Shown here piece after piece: positions 45,601 through 59,000 of a DNA stretch of 64,000 nucleotides (position 1 is the first letter of the stretch; each line of letters starts with the position of its first letter). The notes under the pieces were generated by a model that did no database searches, was not told where the DNA came from, and saw only the letters and a list, made by a program, of their open reading frames with translations. Both the position numbers and the translations under genes were made by a program. This stretch comes from Ceriagrion tenellum (Eukaryota; Arthropoda; Insecta; Odonata; Coenagrionidae). Where the stretch lies: positions 99,148,848-99,212,847 of the forward strand of contig OY720643.1 in assembly GCA_963169105.1 (NCBI GenBank), written 5' to 3'.

Positions 45601-48600
45601 TACCTTGAATTTGGGTTACTCTGATAACCAATACAAATCGTAATTTTGTGATACTTAGGCGTAATGTGAACAAAATGAAAGCTCTACAATAGTTTAAAAA
45701 TTCATAATAGAACGAACTCAGTTCTATTAGGAATCTACGATGATTCCCATCACGAGATTTGAGCATAAAGCTAAAGGAAAGTAAAACAATATAAGAACAG
45801 TAATCTAATGACGTTATGACCTCATTTTTCTTTTTTGACATGTTTTGCCGTGCTAATTTAGACATTACAGTATATTGCAGTACCTTATGATTTTGTTAAT
45901 ACTTAATCCTGTTTTGACTATGTTTGCAAAATGTACTTCGCTCGTAATTATATACCTCATGATAATCCAGGACAGTGGTACTCAACTCAATACGAGGACA
46001 CATGTGTAACTGAATGCTATGCTCTTCTGAGTTTATTTTGTATACCTCTACTCACTTGAAAAATTTCATGGTAAATGTACAAATTGAAACTTGTTTTTTA
46101 TCTTTATGATATTGCCATATTTGTAAATATTTTATCAGTTCTCTGTCGATATCACCTAGCTTGGCAAAGTGTAAGGCTGAGAATTTGTGAATAGAGTTTA
46201 TACTACAATATAGCCACTCTACGCACCATCTCATCATGAAAAAGCTTCATTTTTTGATGCTATAAATGCAAAACTAAAATACTTTTGAAGGTCATGAATT
46301 TGCGTCATTTTCGCGATTTTCAATTTAATATTATCAGCGCTGTAATTTGAAAGTATCATTTCTGATAGAATTTTTAAAACATGAGTGCATATATTAAGAA
46401 AATTAATCACATATGATGTGCTTACCACGCATTAAACCCGTATTATTTGTTTCAGTTACAATTGTAAACACATTCTACGACTGTATAAATTGATTTATGT
46501 CAAAAAATATTAGATGAATCTTCCAGAACAATGTTTGTCAAGATCAAAACGTTAATTGTATAATCAATTATAACTTTCCCGACCAAATAACATAACAGAG
46601 GGAATTATTAATTATGTTAATATGTGTAGCAGAAGAAATACGACAAGAATACTTAGTTATAGTTTACATATTTTGAGACTCGCATTTTTTTTTCAAAAAC
46701 GTAACATGTGAGAGAACAAAGTAAAATTTATTTTCATGCAGTAAAAATCAAATACTCACTCTGTTACTCAGTTACTTGGAGTGCGTCGAGTAATTTCTGC
46801 CTTCCAGCAAGCGCACGCACTGGAATGAAAAAAAACGTAAAATATCCCGAAGGAAAAAGACGAGAGCCCTGAAGGGAACGCCGCAGTGCTCGCTTTGCAG
46901 CCGGATTCCCTCGCTCAGTGGCTGGGAAAAATTTAGTCACCCACACGAATTAATAATTTATCCCGCAGAAAAATTTCCCATCATCATTTCGACCAGGCGT
47001 GCGTGGTGGGCTTGGAAGGTTTTGGCTTCGTGTGGGACCAGGTCCAGTAAAGGGAAAAAAACAAAAGAGAGCAGCGATTTGCGTGGGAATTTATTATTAC
47101 GACCACCTCTACTCCGTCCCCGGATTTCTATTTCCGTTGTGTCCCTCAGATGAAGGCCCCAGTCCTGTACAATTACTGTCTCAGTGAAGGTGGAGGATTA
47201 GAAAATCCACTGGAAAGTACATCTGACTCTACACATAATCCTTTCAGCTCAAAAGCTGCAGGTAATTTCTTAAAAGTTAAATATTTTTACTCTTCCATGC
47301 ATGTATATTTTGTGTCCAATTACGTATGCTAGAAATCGAACCCTAGGTTTGTTGTTGAGCATTCACATTCACACCTTTCACCAAGAACATTCACAACTGC
47401 GATACTAGGAGAATTAAGTATTTAAAATTTGCCTCTCATAATCCCGCTCTATTCTCAAAAGGTGCATCTAATGCAGGCTGTTTATTCTGTAACCATATTT
47501 TAAAGGATAATAATTTATTTGTAATAAGGCACTCTTCAAAGCAAGCTAAAACATATTGCTGATCAGACACATTTTATTCACCGATTTAATTTTTGGATTA
47601 ATATTAATGTGAAGTATAGTTATTCATGTGACAATATAACTCGTTTTCGACTATACCCATGTTTTTCTGTACCCACTCTGTGGATGAATAAATGATATTA
47701 GCTGCCGCAAGGGACATGTGTAGAAGGAGATGCTGGGATATCAGTCATAAAAAATGGAGGGAAATGAAAAAAGGAATTGGTTGTTGAAACAGGCATAAGT
47801 GAACAGATTTCCAACAGACTCTCTTATCTTGCTCTGTTTTCGCTAGAGTACAATGGTGTACAAAAAGATAAAACTGTTGGACCTATCAATACGGCAGTGT
47901 ACCGCTCACCCATTACGTCCCTGCAATCAGGTCGCGGAGTACATTGCTTGTGCTAAAACTATATTCTCCTTAGCATCCTTCCCCTCGAATCTCATTCATA
48001 CATACCCATTATGCCATTCTATTTCTGGGTTACTAAGTCAGAGAATTAATTTATTGCCGTTGGCCCTGAAGAATTTGCTCCCTTTTTTTAATTTTCGCCA
48101 CGATGTTCTATCATTACAGACCGTATTTTCCTCTCTTACACTTATTCCTTGCTTCATTTACTATGGTATATTTTCGTGATTCGACTCTTTCCCATTCTGT
48201 CAATGTGACTAAACCAGAGAAGCACGCTCCTGTATATATCCATTACTAGAGCGTCCGTCCGTCTTTTTACAATACCCGCACCTTGATTATCTGGCTATGC
48301 CAAGTATTATGCTGAGAATGTAGTGTTGAGTCTCTTACGGCTCCCAACCTTATATTTTATTAATACTGTCGTACATAGCTGAAAAAATTTGCTACGCTCT
48401 CTGATCACCCGTAGCAGTTTTTGCGAACAAAACGTGGCTTTCTTGTGTATTTACGTTTTTAAGCCTTTCTCAGCGCGTCCTAACGCTGGTTTTATACTCA
48501 ACTGTGGTAATATCAGACCTATGCAACATCCCCCTTCCACTATTTTGTTCGAGGACTTCATCTATTAATCATTCGATAATTACTAGTCTCTTTTATGTAT

Positions 48601-49619
48601 AGCATAATATTCGTCAGTATTTCATGTATGATATGGGTTGTTGTTGTCTGATATTCAACAATTTGCCTGATTAATTAAATGTTATACACAACGTGTATAA
48701 AGATCAGGTGTACGGTACATATTTGGAATACACCGCCAAGATCATATTTTCCCCTACAGGGACCAATTAAAATGGCTAACCGTTAAAAATTGACGATTGT
48801 ATTTGCAGTGTGTGTTTTTGCATCCGCTGTTCTCATTCAAGGAGACTGACCATTTGTTCCAATTTTTTTAGTCTGTACCTAGTTCTCGTAGGGTCATAAC
48901 TAGTATCAATTCCTTAATTCTTTATTTTCCTGTTCATTGCACCACCAAGTTCAGTGATTCACTTGTTGTAACATCAACCAAAATTTAATTTTAGCCAGTT
49001 AATATTAAAAATACAAAATCAATTGAAAATTTCAAAAGTAAAATTTATGATTTCTTTCTAAATATGGAATTTCACCTTTGCTGTAATCTATATGTATCCA
49101 TATACTGTTTGATTATTCTTATTGTGTCATATAAGAACATGTATGAATGTGTGCAAATTTTGTATTTTTTGCTCTTAAAGGCCTGTACCCAGCGCGATCA
49201 ATAAATTATCTACTTACTTAAGCAAAGTGCGATTCGAATATCAATTAAATATTACGCGTGACGCTTAAGAGCCCCAACACCTTGTAATTCAATGTAAAAT
49301 ATTAGCATTACGTACGTAGCCCTTTAACTAATTCATCGCTAGCTGTAATGGCACGAATTCTTACAAACTTTTCCACATTAGGAAATTTAACAGATTTAAT
49401 GGAGGTGGGGCTTGGTCAGTCCTCGCCTTAAAAAATCTTTTTTTCTCACTCTACTGGACCTGCGTAAAAGGAAACGAGATGTAATTTCCCGTCAGTCCAT
49501 GAGGGAACATTTTAGCGGAAGACCCACCATGGACGCCCGACAGCAGTCTCGATGAGAAACGGTAAGGCCCTCAAAAAGAGATAGGACAAAAAAAACGACG
49601 GAATTAAAAAAAAATAGAA
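45601..49619. other. No gene seen; GC-denser patch at 46760-47180
   Basis: AT-rich except 46760-47180, where CpG-containing sequence (GAACGCCGCAGTGCTCGC, CGTGTGGGACC) carries only short ORFs. No tRNA, repeat or protein is recognised. Confidence 0.45.
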
Positions 49620-50010
49620 ATACAGAGATTAAATCACGCGAGGAGGAAAAAGTAATAATATAACGGAGGACGACGACGCCGGCGAAATTTTCGGCGCGAT
49701 GAAAAAAAATGTTGCCCGAGAATGATGAGTTATTACTGCGTTCAGAGGGGCCGACAACGCGGCGAGGCTTCGTGTCCCCACGACCAACATGGAGGCGGCG
49801 CGAAAGGGGTCGGTGGGACCGGGAGATTTGATTGGCCGCGCGCTCGCGAAATTTCGCGGCATTTTTATTTCACGCGGGAACTCGATGGGAGATGTACGGC
49901 CTACGCGGTCGGAGTGACAACTCAGCAGGCCAGCAGCGGTTTTGCCAATTGCGTTGTCGTATTATTATTTGAGCCCAACGGATCACGCGCGAAGGGCGTG
50001 CGAATTCAAA
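49620..50010. other. CpG-dense island
   Basis: CpG is far denser than in the surrounding AT-rich DNA (for example GGACGACGACGCCGGCG, TTTCGGCGCGATG, GCGCGCTCGCGAAATTTCGC). Overlapping ORFs on both strands (49722-50051 +, 49629-49862 -) have no motif. It could be an unmethylated regulatory island, an unannotated first exon or promoter, or a GC-rich repeat remnant. Confidence 0.5.
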
Positions 50011-52422
50011 TGATTCAACATGGTGGAAAAAGTGTGACCATAATTAATTAACGTCACCGACTTGAGGCTGGCTGATTGATGGCTCTGTGCTCAAGTTCAG
50101 CTAATAAATTATACTACCTCTCTGTTTTTTGCTCCCTGTAACGAGAAGCCTTACGAAAAAATTTAAACTATCAGGGCCATGTTTGTAAAGCCTGGAGTGA
50201 CACATACTGATGTGGCACTAAATTATTCCGGAAGTGAGGTAATCTTTTAAAATGCACGGAGAGGTTAAAGCCAAGTCCCGGTATTATAAAAATGGCACCA
50301 ATGACACGCTTCTATATTGAAACCCTAAGGAATGTTCAACTTAAAATTTGGGAACTACAGCCATGTATTTATACAAGTCTTTTTAATGGTGTATCGCCTC
50401 CTCTAAGAATACATCCCAAAGAGATTTATTATCAAGGATATTTTTTCTCACATAAAGTAAAAATTACACTTTGGTTACTTGGTGTGGCTGAAATAGGTCA
50501 CGACTTTACGGTGTTTGAGGCGTTACCTTTATTTTATTATTTAACTTTTCTGTATTAATTATTGACCCTCAGTCTTAGGAAACGCATAGAGATATTCATG
50601 ACACCTTTTATTTGTAATAATGTTCTTGCGATTATGCACTTTCGTTTAAACGAAACCCGAGAAATGGAGAACCATTCATCTGAACGCCTTAACTTGTAAT
50701 GGAATATTTGGAACTTACAATGTAATATTAGACCAACCCAAGAGCATAATTAAACCATTATATGGGAGATAGAATGGCATGAGTAAATAAATCCCGTGAA
50801 GATGTAATGCAAATTGGCGCAGCAAAACGTTTACTTGTTAAAGAGGAACATTTTAGCTGTACACACACTTAAAAATCCCTTACTCAATCTAAAATAATAT
50901 TTTTAAAACGCTATGAAATGTTCCAGTTAAATTTAGACTTCCCACTATGCTTGTATGCGAATTACTACCTAAGTTTATAGTTCGTTACGCGGGAGATATT
51001 TTACATAAATTGTTAACCACCTGCTTAAGAATCAGTAAAAATTTATTGGAAAATTGTATGAAATACTTTGGACAAAAACAAACTCATTACTGTGTTCAAG
51101 AACAAGGATGGGATAAATTTTAGCAAAGTAAATTTTGAATGAAATCAGTTTCTTAAAAATTTAAGCTAGCACCCAGTGGTACACATTACGTTTGAACATA
51201 ATCGTTAACACGTACGGTGCAGTTTGTTTTGGCAAAGTTTTTTCCGTGTTTAAAAAAGAAGAAGATGACTTTATTGAATGGCGCTTTATGATACCAATTG
51301 AAATTGCGGAATCTGTTTTTTTAAGAGGACATTTTGCTGTAATTTATTTACAGTCATTATCAACGTCTTCTCACGAATTTCGCAAACAGCGTTCGAGGAC
51401 GGTGAAGTCCCAACCAACCATCCAAAACGCAGGTAAATTAACCAATGAGGCATAAGTACGGTTTGAAAATAAATAAAAATCTACCTGTGTTCTCTGTAAC
51501 GTGCATAAATTGCAAGCATTTCGAAATCGCTCGTTTGCTGAAATGAGAACGATTCCGTAAAAAATATGGTTCATACAAATAAATAATTAGCAGCTTCTGT
51601 TAAGACAACAAGTGGATGCATGAGCACAAATATGCGTCACCGGCACTCGAGTTCTCTTTTTAGCTCCGATTCATTTCATGCAGGCACATCGGAAATATTT
51701 TTCATTTATTATTACCTCACCGGTTCCACGATAACATTTCAGTTAATGAGAATTTTATGGGTCGCTTGATACAAATAACCCCATCTGAATGAACGAAGTG
51801 GGCGAATGTTTACCGTGTGGTTTTCAAAGTATCCGATTGGGAAGCTCAGTCTTCTTATTCGCTAATGCATCCACATTGAAAAAACAGAGCGTGGATAAAA
51901 TATTGACAGCAACGAGATTTTGAACTAATTTCCTCCGTCACACAACTTACGTATGATCGATGGGAATGGCATTCGAGAAAAAAAGGTTTTTACAAATTTC
52001 CCCCGAGGAAATTAATCTGACGCGTTTCAGTATACCGAGTTCAGATGACAATTATCTTTATTTTATTTTCGGCCGGATGCAATATTTTCCTCCATATTTT
52101 GTCCCATTTTTCAAGGAGAGTGGGTCGTGAGTGTGACGGGGAACGAAACCAAGAAATCATCGGGATGGCCAAATGACAATGAGAAACACTATAATTTTGC
52201 ATTCGCGTTTCCCTAGACTACTATGCACATACCTATTCACTTTTGTGATCAAACCGACGATGGGTTTAGATTTTATGGCCGAGTAGCTATGGTTTATTAT
52301 TATTTTTTTCAAGCGGATTTTATATAATGTGATTCATGGGAATATTGTGACGTTTATGGAGAACACCCCTGTTTTTCGATTTTTACTGTGAATGGCTGCT
52401 ATGGTACTAAAACTGAAAGAAT
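50011..52422. other. No gene seen
   Basis: AT-rich, with chance ORFs of 66-88 codons. A moderately GC-denser patch at 51880-52150 is without features. Confidence 0.5.
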
Positions 52423-53151
52423 ATGAGAAATGAGCACTGCAGGTGTGAAATTCATAGTCCGGCTCTTCGACGAGCAATCACCCGTTTAGAATCCTTGTGT
52501 GTCCCTAGAGAGAAATACCAACATCTTCCCCATTTCCCTTCTCGATTTTCTCCCTTTCCTCTGCGCCTCTTCGACTTTTCCATCATTTCTGTCGCCTCCG
52601 TTTTCAGTTTTAGAAAACAAATCACTCGCTTTCGCGGTGAAGAATCAAAACCCAAGTCTCTAAATCTGCGATTTTCCATTTTTACGTTTGGTAGCTGTGG
52701 GAACCAAGCAACACACTTCTACTGCACGAATGTCACCGATACTTCAACCAGACATCTCTCTACACAAAAACTCACGTTGAATGATTACTCGTCTAACTTT
52801 CCGTTCATTCGAACTCCTTTGGGAAATTTCCTGAACCCATACGTGATGAAAATTCTACTCTTCCGAGTGAGACGAGGCGTGGTAGAAACCACGAGTGTGA
52901 ATAAGGAACCAATTTCGCCACCCACGGTATTTGATGGGTTCCATTACGTGCACGAACGATTTCAGGTCCATCTCTGTCGAAAATTCACGCCCGGCGTGTC
53001 GAAATTCGTCATTCGGGTCTCCACGGATAGAAAACCGTCTTCCTTGGGGTATCAATTCATTTTCCATCTATTTCAGCCCCAAGCTCAGTCATTTGTTCTT
53101 TCCGTGGGCGAAGAAACCAGGATCTGTACTGTTTCACAACGCATTACTTAA
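52423..53151 (+). CDS. Longest open frame in the window (242 codons), unrecognised
   Basis: Plus-strand frame of 242 codons in a locally GC-richer segment. The translation has no family motif, signal peptide or repeat that I recognise. It is rich in Ser, Phe, Arg and Thr. The opposite strand also has frames of 70-75 codons, which reflects the base composition. A pyrimidine tract ending TCCGTTTTCAG at about 52610 could serve as a splice acceptor, so part of it might be an exon. Chance is the simpler explanation. Confidence 0.2.
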   Translation: MRNEHCRCEIHSPALRRAITRLESLCVPREKYQHLPHFPSRFSPFPLRLFDFSIISVASVFSFRKQITRFRGEESKPKSLNLRFSIFTFGSCGNQATHFYCTNVTDTSTRHLSTQKLTLNDYSSNFPFIRTPLGNFLNPYVMKILLFRVRRGVVETTSVNKEPISPPTVFDGFHYVHERFQVHLCRKFTPGVSKFVIRVSTDRKPSSLGYQFIFHLFQPQAQSFVLSVGEETRICTVSQRIT

Positions 53152-54684
53152 AACAATTCTTCGAAATGTAACAATATCCCATTGTCTTTCGCTTTTGTAA
53201 GGAAGAATCTCAGCTTTAATGCTCATTAATTTATAAAAAAAAAGTGTTTGTAAGTTTGAAATGTGACGTCGATGGCCGAGCACATTCGCCTATGGAATAT
53301 TTAGTTATAATTTAAATATACGGTTTTAATTCCATTACAATTGTTGTCACAAACAGTTAACGTTAGGGAAGTCCAATTTTGGTTACCGTTCCCATCGGAA
53401 AGCATTTTGTGATAAATTGTCTCAGTTATGCTAGCTAGGTTAATAAACCTTCATGAGCGAAAAAATTCTACGGTCAATCTTGAAAATAGGCATTTAAAAT
53501 TAAACAAATACGATTTTATACACTTCTACTGCTCCTCCATTGATATACGAATGTTTAACCCTCTCAAATCTTGGTCTATGATTAACAGAGTGAAAAAAAT
53601 AAGTATTCAGAAAAATAATTTCATTTTCCAGATGATTTCTTTGATTATTATTTTGGCGGCCTAGGCCCCTGAAATATGGTAAAATATTTAATATTTCGCA
53701 ACATAAATTACTATTATTTCTCACATTATATTGTATCATGGATTTTTTATATTATTTACTATTGACAAAGAAAGGCTATTGAAATCGGCGATATAATGAC
53801 TGTTCAACTACATAACTTTAATGTACCAGTCAAACTGGGACAATAAAAACATGCATATGCCATAAACAGTGGGTAGTTGAGTGGAAGAGAGGTAGCGAAT
53901 TCCTAAATTGCGAGATTTGGTTAAATTATTCATGGCTGTTTTCCATTTATTCATTACTTGAATTTGTTTCAATTAACGACCAGGAAAACTACTTGTTCAT
54001 TATTTAAATGCGAACGAATGGCAAATTTACGAGTATACTAATTATACCAATTATATTTAATCTCTGCTATATACGACCTCGATAAATGCATCTAAGAGTT
54101 TCCGTAACTATTCGGATGGAAGCCCGAATAGAATACCCAAAAGTGTTCAATGAAAAAAAAATTTCCAACTATTTTTGAGTATTCTGTTGGAGTTTTAATG
54201 TGACTAAAAATAATATTGTAACATATCAAAAAAGGGATTGATTTGTTTTTCCATATTCCAGCTAATTGTTATTGGGAGGATATTCCAGTATTTCCCCTTT
54301 TTAACTTTACTCAATCAAGTCGCTGTATAAGCATGATCATGCAATATTTGGACAATGGTGAAGGCTAGATAAATTTAATAATTTACAGAAAATGTAGAAA
54401 GGGTGACAGAAAGATGCTATGGAGTGAGATGAAATTGAGGGATGGCGAGGACTATTGGATGATTGTAACAGGATAATAAACATTGGGGAGATGAGAGTCA
54501 ACCCAAGGTTCCAATGACACAAATGCAAAAGCATTGGAGAGGGTTTTAAATATAGAACTGGTAAGCGATAGCAAAATATTGGTAGAGATAAAAGCATGCT
54601 CGACGATCGAATTGGTACTGATGTAATATTACTTTCAAAAGTATCGTTACACCCACCAGCCCCATTTTACGAGCTTGATTGAAT
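53152..54684. other. No gene seen
   Basis: AT-rich, stop-dense sequence. Confidence 0.5.
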
Positions 54685-55174
54685 GGGGCCGAGTAGGAAA
54701 AATCTTGGAGTTGGCACACAGGGCTGGCTGCAACCTCTGCTGGGAAAGCTTTACGTCGCCGAGAGACGACGAGGAAGGACGAGGAACAACAGGACTAGCG
54801 AAACTGCAGTCAAATATACGCCGGAGTAAACGTCCCAGCGGAAGGAATTCCCTCAAGGAACTCACGTCCACGCATCGGAGCCGATCGCCGAGTTTTCTAT
54901 GGGGCTTCGCCTCGAATTTTCAGTTCGCTGTATTTTTATTTTTTAGTTCAATCTTCGTAGGAGACTTTTATTTTTTTCAATGACCAATTTCATGTTGAAC
55001 ACGTGTGTGAGAACTCCAAAAATGCACTCTTTACATCAACACAATGCATAAGGTTGCCACGAGATAAAACGAATTTTGCAAGCAGTTATTAACATTTGAG
55101 TCCACATAAATTATGTATATCTAGCTACTCAGCCACTTTTTTCTCATCTGATTTCAATCACTGGGAAAAATTAA
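54685..55174 (+). repeat. Direct duplication, copy 1 (about 490 bp)
   Basis: It matches 55481-56033 from GGGGCCGAGT to CACTGGGA.AAATTAA. The first about 240 bases differ from copy 2 at 11 positions. The middle (about 54925-54975) is shorter than in copy 2. The GC-rich first half keeps frames open in both orientations in both copies, but the differences are not concentrated at third positions, which argues against coding. Confidence 0.9.
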
Positions 55175-55480
55175 GCATCCAATTTAACAGTACTTGGATT
55201 GTTTTGGCTTAGTAATGAATTATTGGAATATCATCTTAGAATGAAAAAAAAATCACTCATTGAATTATACTCTCTTGATAGCCAAATGGTCACCATAGTC
55301 TTCCGTAGTTGCCATCTTCTCTTAAACAGAGGGAACATAAATAGTAGATCAATTGATTTTATTAATATTAAGGATTTACCCCTTGTAATATGGCGATTAA
55401 TAATTTTATTTATGCAGATAGAAAGCGACGTAACCAATATTTAGAACCAGCATATAAAATTTTAAAAATGCTTCTTAAAG
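55175..55480. other. Spacer between the two duplicated blocks
   Basis: AT-rich, unrelated to the blocks, no features. Confidence 0.5.
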
Positions 55481-56033
55481 GGGGGCCGAGTTGGAAAAAT
55501 CTTGAAGTTGGCACACAGGGCTGGCTGCGACCTCTGCTGGGAAAGCTTTACGTCGCCGAGAGACGACGAGGAAGGACGAGGAACAACAGGACTAGCGAAA
55601 CTGCAGTCAAATATACTCCGTAGTAAACGCCCCAGCGGAAGGAGTGCCCTCAAGGAACTCACATCTACGCATCGGAGCCGATCGCCGAGTTTTCTATCGG
55701 GCTTCGCCTCGAATTTTCATTTTAAAAATTACCGCTTTTGAGTAATAGCTTAATACTAATGGTGGTTAAATCCACGGTCGCTGTAATCGCGGAGAAGGTG
55801 GTGGAGTTCAAATCTTCGATGGAGACTATTATTTTTTTAATGAGCAATTTCATGTTGAACGCGTGTGTGAGAACTCCAAAAATGCACTCATTATATCAAC
55901 ACAATGCATAAGGTTGTCATGAGGTAAAACGAATTTTTCAGTCAGTTACTAACATTTGACTCCACATAAATGATGTATATCTAGCTACTCAGCCACTTTT
56001 TAAAATCTGATTTCAGTCACTGGGAGAAATTAA
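55481..56033 (+). repeat. Direct duplication, copy 2 (about 553 bp)
   Basis: Same order as copy 1, with about 63 extra bases in the middle (about 55725-55830). These include CGGTCGCTGTAATCGCGG and GGAGTTCAAATCTTC, a B-box-like string. The second half (ATTTCATGTTGAACGCGTGT to TCACTGGGAGAAATTAA) again matches copy 1. It may be two members of a short interspersed repeat family, or a local duplication. Confidence 0.9.
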
Positions 56034-59000
56034 ATGTAGGTGAGTTAACCTGGCGGTAAGATAATTAAGTTTTTTCAACAAGCCTGATGTAATAATTTAT
56101 TTTTAAAGCTACTTGGCTTCTATAAAAAATTTAATATATAATGTGCATCCATCTACGTGTGGCTTAGATTTTCTCTCGGATAAAATATCTAAAAATTTTA
56201 AATTACCCGTATTATCTCTACTGGCATTTGAAGCCAAATATTTTCTTTTCCATCATAACCAGATCCTATCGCCGCGAGTAAATGTAATTAAAATGGAATT
56301 CTATGTATTTATTTACGCATTAGGTTTAAGATTCGATTATTTGGTTACAGATTTATGAGAATCCTGTCGACTAACTATCGAAAAAACCGTAAATGTTGCG
56401 AAGAGGAAGAAAGGATTTTGAATGTCGTTTTAATTTGGTGACGCGGGTCACGTGGGCGAAAGCTCGTAAAAACGTATTGCCTTTTCTTTTAACCCCAAAG
56501 TTCTTTTTCGAACCCGGATTTTTAAGCGATTTTAAATTCCACATCCCATCATAATATTCATTTGTGATACTTTAAGGTTTCCCCATAAAGCGGAGGAGCA
56601 CTCTCGCTGTGAGAATCAAACCTGTAATCTGCGTCGAGCAAAATAGCCATCAAAGTTGCGTAGCGTTGCTTCAAAGTAGCCGTGGGGTGGCAGTAACCTA
56701 CTTTCATAACGTTTCGGTCAATGAATATGAAGCGAATTGAGGTGCTCTCTCGTGTTAAAAAAGCCAAAGTCCTTCGAAAGTCTTCAAAAGAGGAAGTCAC
56801 TTGAGCCATGTCCATCAGTAGGTAGACGGAACCCTTTCCGGATTTTGAATTTGAATTGCAGACTTGGTTGTGAAAGCTTCGTGGTTGACACGATAAATCG
56901 CCTGGCTTACGCCAGTGATTTGAGGAATATGGTTAATCATTGAAAAGCAAGGAAAAGAGAAAATATGAGAATGACGTGGTTGAATCTTTCGTTGTAATCA
57001 GCAGGAGTAGGGAGGCCGATCTGTTAATGTCATAGAATTATAAAGAAGTTAAAGGAAACCCTTATTTCATGCATCCTCGATTGATAATAGTCTTTTGCAT
57101 TTACAATGTAGCTCAACATTTCTTCTATTTGGATCTATTTTTACGTTTAAATATATTTATGTGCATATTATTGTCATATTCACATGTCAAAGTCAATACT
57201 AAAATGGTAAGTAGACCACATAATACCTTCATGGGAATGTAGTACCTTTGGAATAAAAACAATATTGGTGGAAATCATTTTACAGAAAAGGAACCTGAGA
57301 AATGCCGTTATTCATCTGGTTATGTTCCACCATAACCCTGGTTTTCCAAACAAATAAACTTGGGCTTTTGGTGTTTTAAATTAAACATACCTAGTGTTTA
57401 ACCAATATGAAAAAACAACCTATAAATAAGTAGCATAAAAAAGAAATACCTCGTGGCCAATTTTAGAGCTAAGCAGCTAATAATGTTTTCGGTTGTTGTT
57501 TGTAACACGGTGAATTTTATTTCACATGTTTTTGAGGTGTATTTGTGTTTCTATAAACCGACTGCTTAACAGAAAAATAACAATTTTTATCGTGAATGAG
57601 TGGTGTTGCCTAATAAATGAAAGCATACAAGCTTGCCTGTGTGGCACAATGAAATAAATAATAACTGCAATAGAATAAAAATTGCGTGTTTGTATCTCGA
57701 ATGGATAATAATTAATCATTTCATAATTCATTGTCATTATGCTTTCTTAAGAGGTAATTTGGATTTTACACCGACGAATTTTTCAAAACTCATCTGATTA
57801 AACGACAAAACCTCTGAGTAGTCGAGACTAATGTACTTCGGCCACTGCTGAATGTAATGTCTTCCTAAAAGCAATATGGGCAGGGAACAGTAACAGAGAA
57901 GAATTACCAAGGTAACCCATGAATGAAGTATTTCAGGAAAATCCGCTTATAAAAGATGAAAAACTTAAGTATTAGGCCAGATTACCGGAGTTATGGGTTA
58001 GAAGAATAGGATTGAGAAAAGAAGAATGCCGATTTTTGGATGGATCCTTGTCGATGCTGTTTAAAATATAATGAAGATAAAGCGAAAACTCTGATTTTCG
58101 CCGTTAAAATAAAAGAGTGGCATGGCTTGCTATGCTAGATGTATTAATTTGTAAATAATGAAAAAAACATTGAATGCATTTGTGAAGCTTTTTCAGTGTT
58201 ATAGCTCAAATATGTTTTGGTAACTTCGAGGGAATTTCAAACTCACGGGGCCTGGATGTTTCCTTTACTGCATCATCTAATTCTTCTCTCGCATGGTGTT
58301 TCATTTGAAATTTATTTTCACAGTGTTCTCTCCCTGTTTTACCCCATATTGTCATTGCAAAATACCCGGAGGTAATCTTTCCATCTCTTTGCTGTTCCTT
58401 CATTTTCAATGAGTATATATTAACATCGCTTTACATATCTTCTGCGCAACTAATTTGTTTACTGAAAAAGGATTGTTTTCATTTTCCATTGAATGAATTT
58501 TGTAACAGAGAAAAGTGTAAAACTTTCCGTTTTTTAATTCCGTTATAACTTTATACATTTTCGAATCAATATATAAGGTGCTGGTAAATGAGCTAAGATG
58601 ACTAAAGAAATACTTCGAATACAATACACTTAGAAATTTAGGGTTACCCTTTGACGGAATATTTTTTAAAGTGCCGATTCTAATATCTGTAACAAATTCA
58701 ATTTATACCCCCATAATCGCTGTATTACTACATTTGCACTAATACCGTCACACTTATATTAATCTGTGATAAGACTGATAGTTATTAATGCAAATGTTTA
58801 GCTGGTGCTATTACTTTTCTTCTCGGATAAACATGCCATAGCCATATAGCTATCTGAATGCACGTTGAAGACAAAGGTTGTGTAATCAATCGTCACCACC
58901 TTGTCAGGAAAAGGAAAGAGGTTGAGAAACAGAAATGGCTCGCGATAAATAGAGTCATTATACTGATAGATTGGAAATTGAGTATCAATTGGAAGGACGG

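Noticed and set aside
47335..47355. B-box-like GGTTCGATTTC (minus strand) as a tRNA
   Set aside because: No matching A box or cloverleaf in range.
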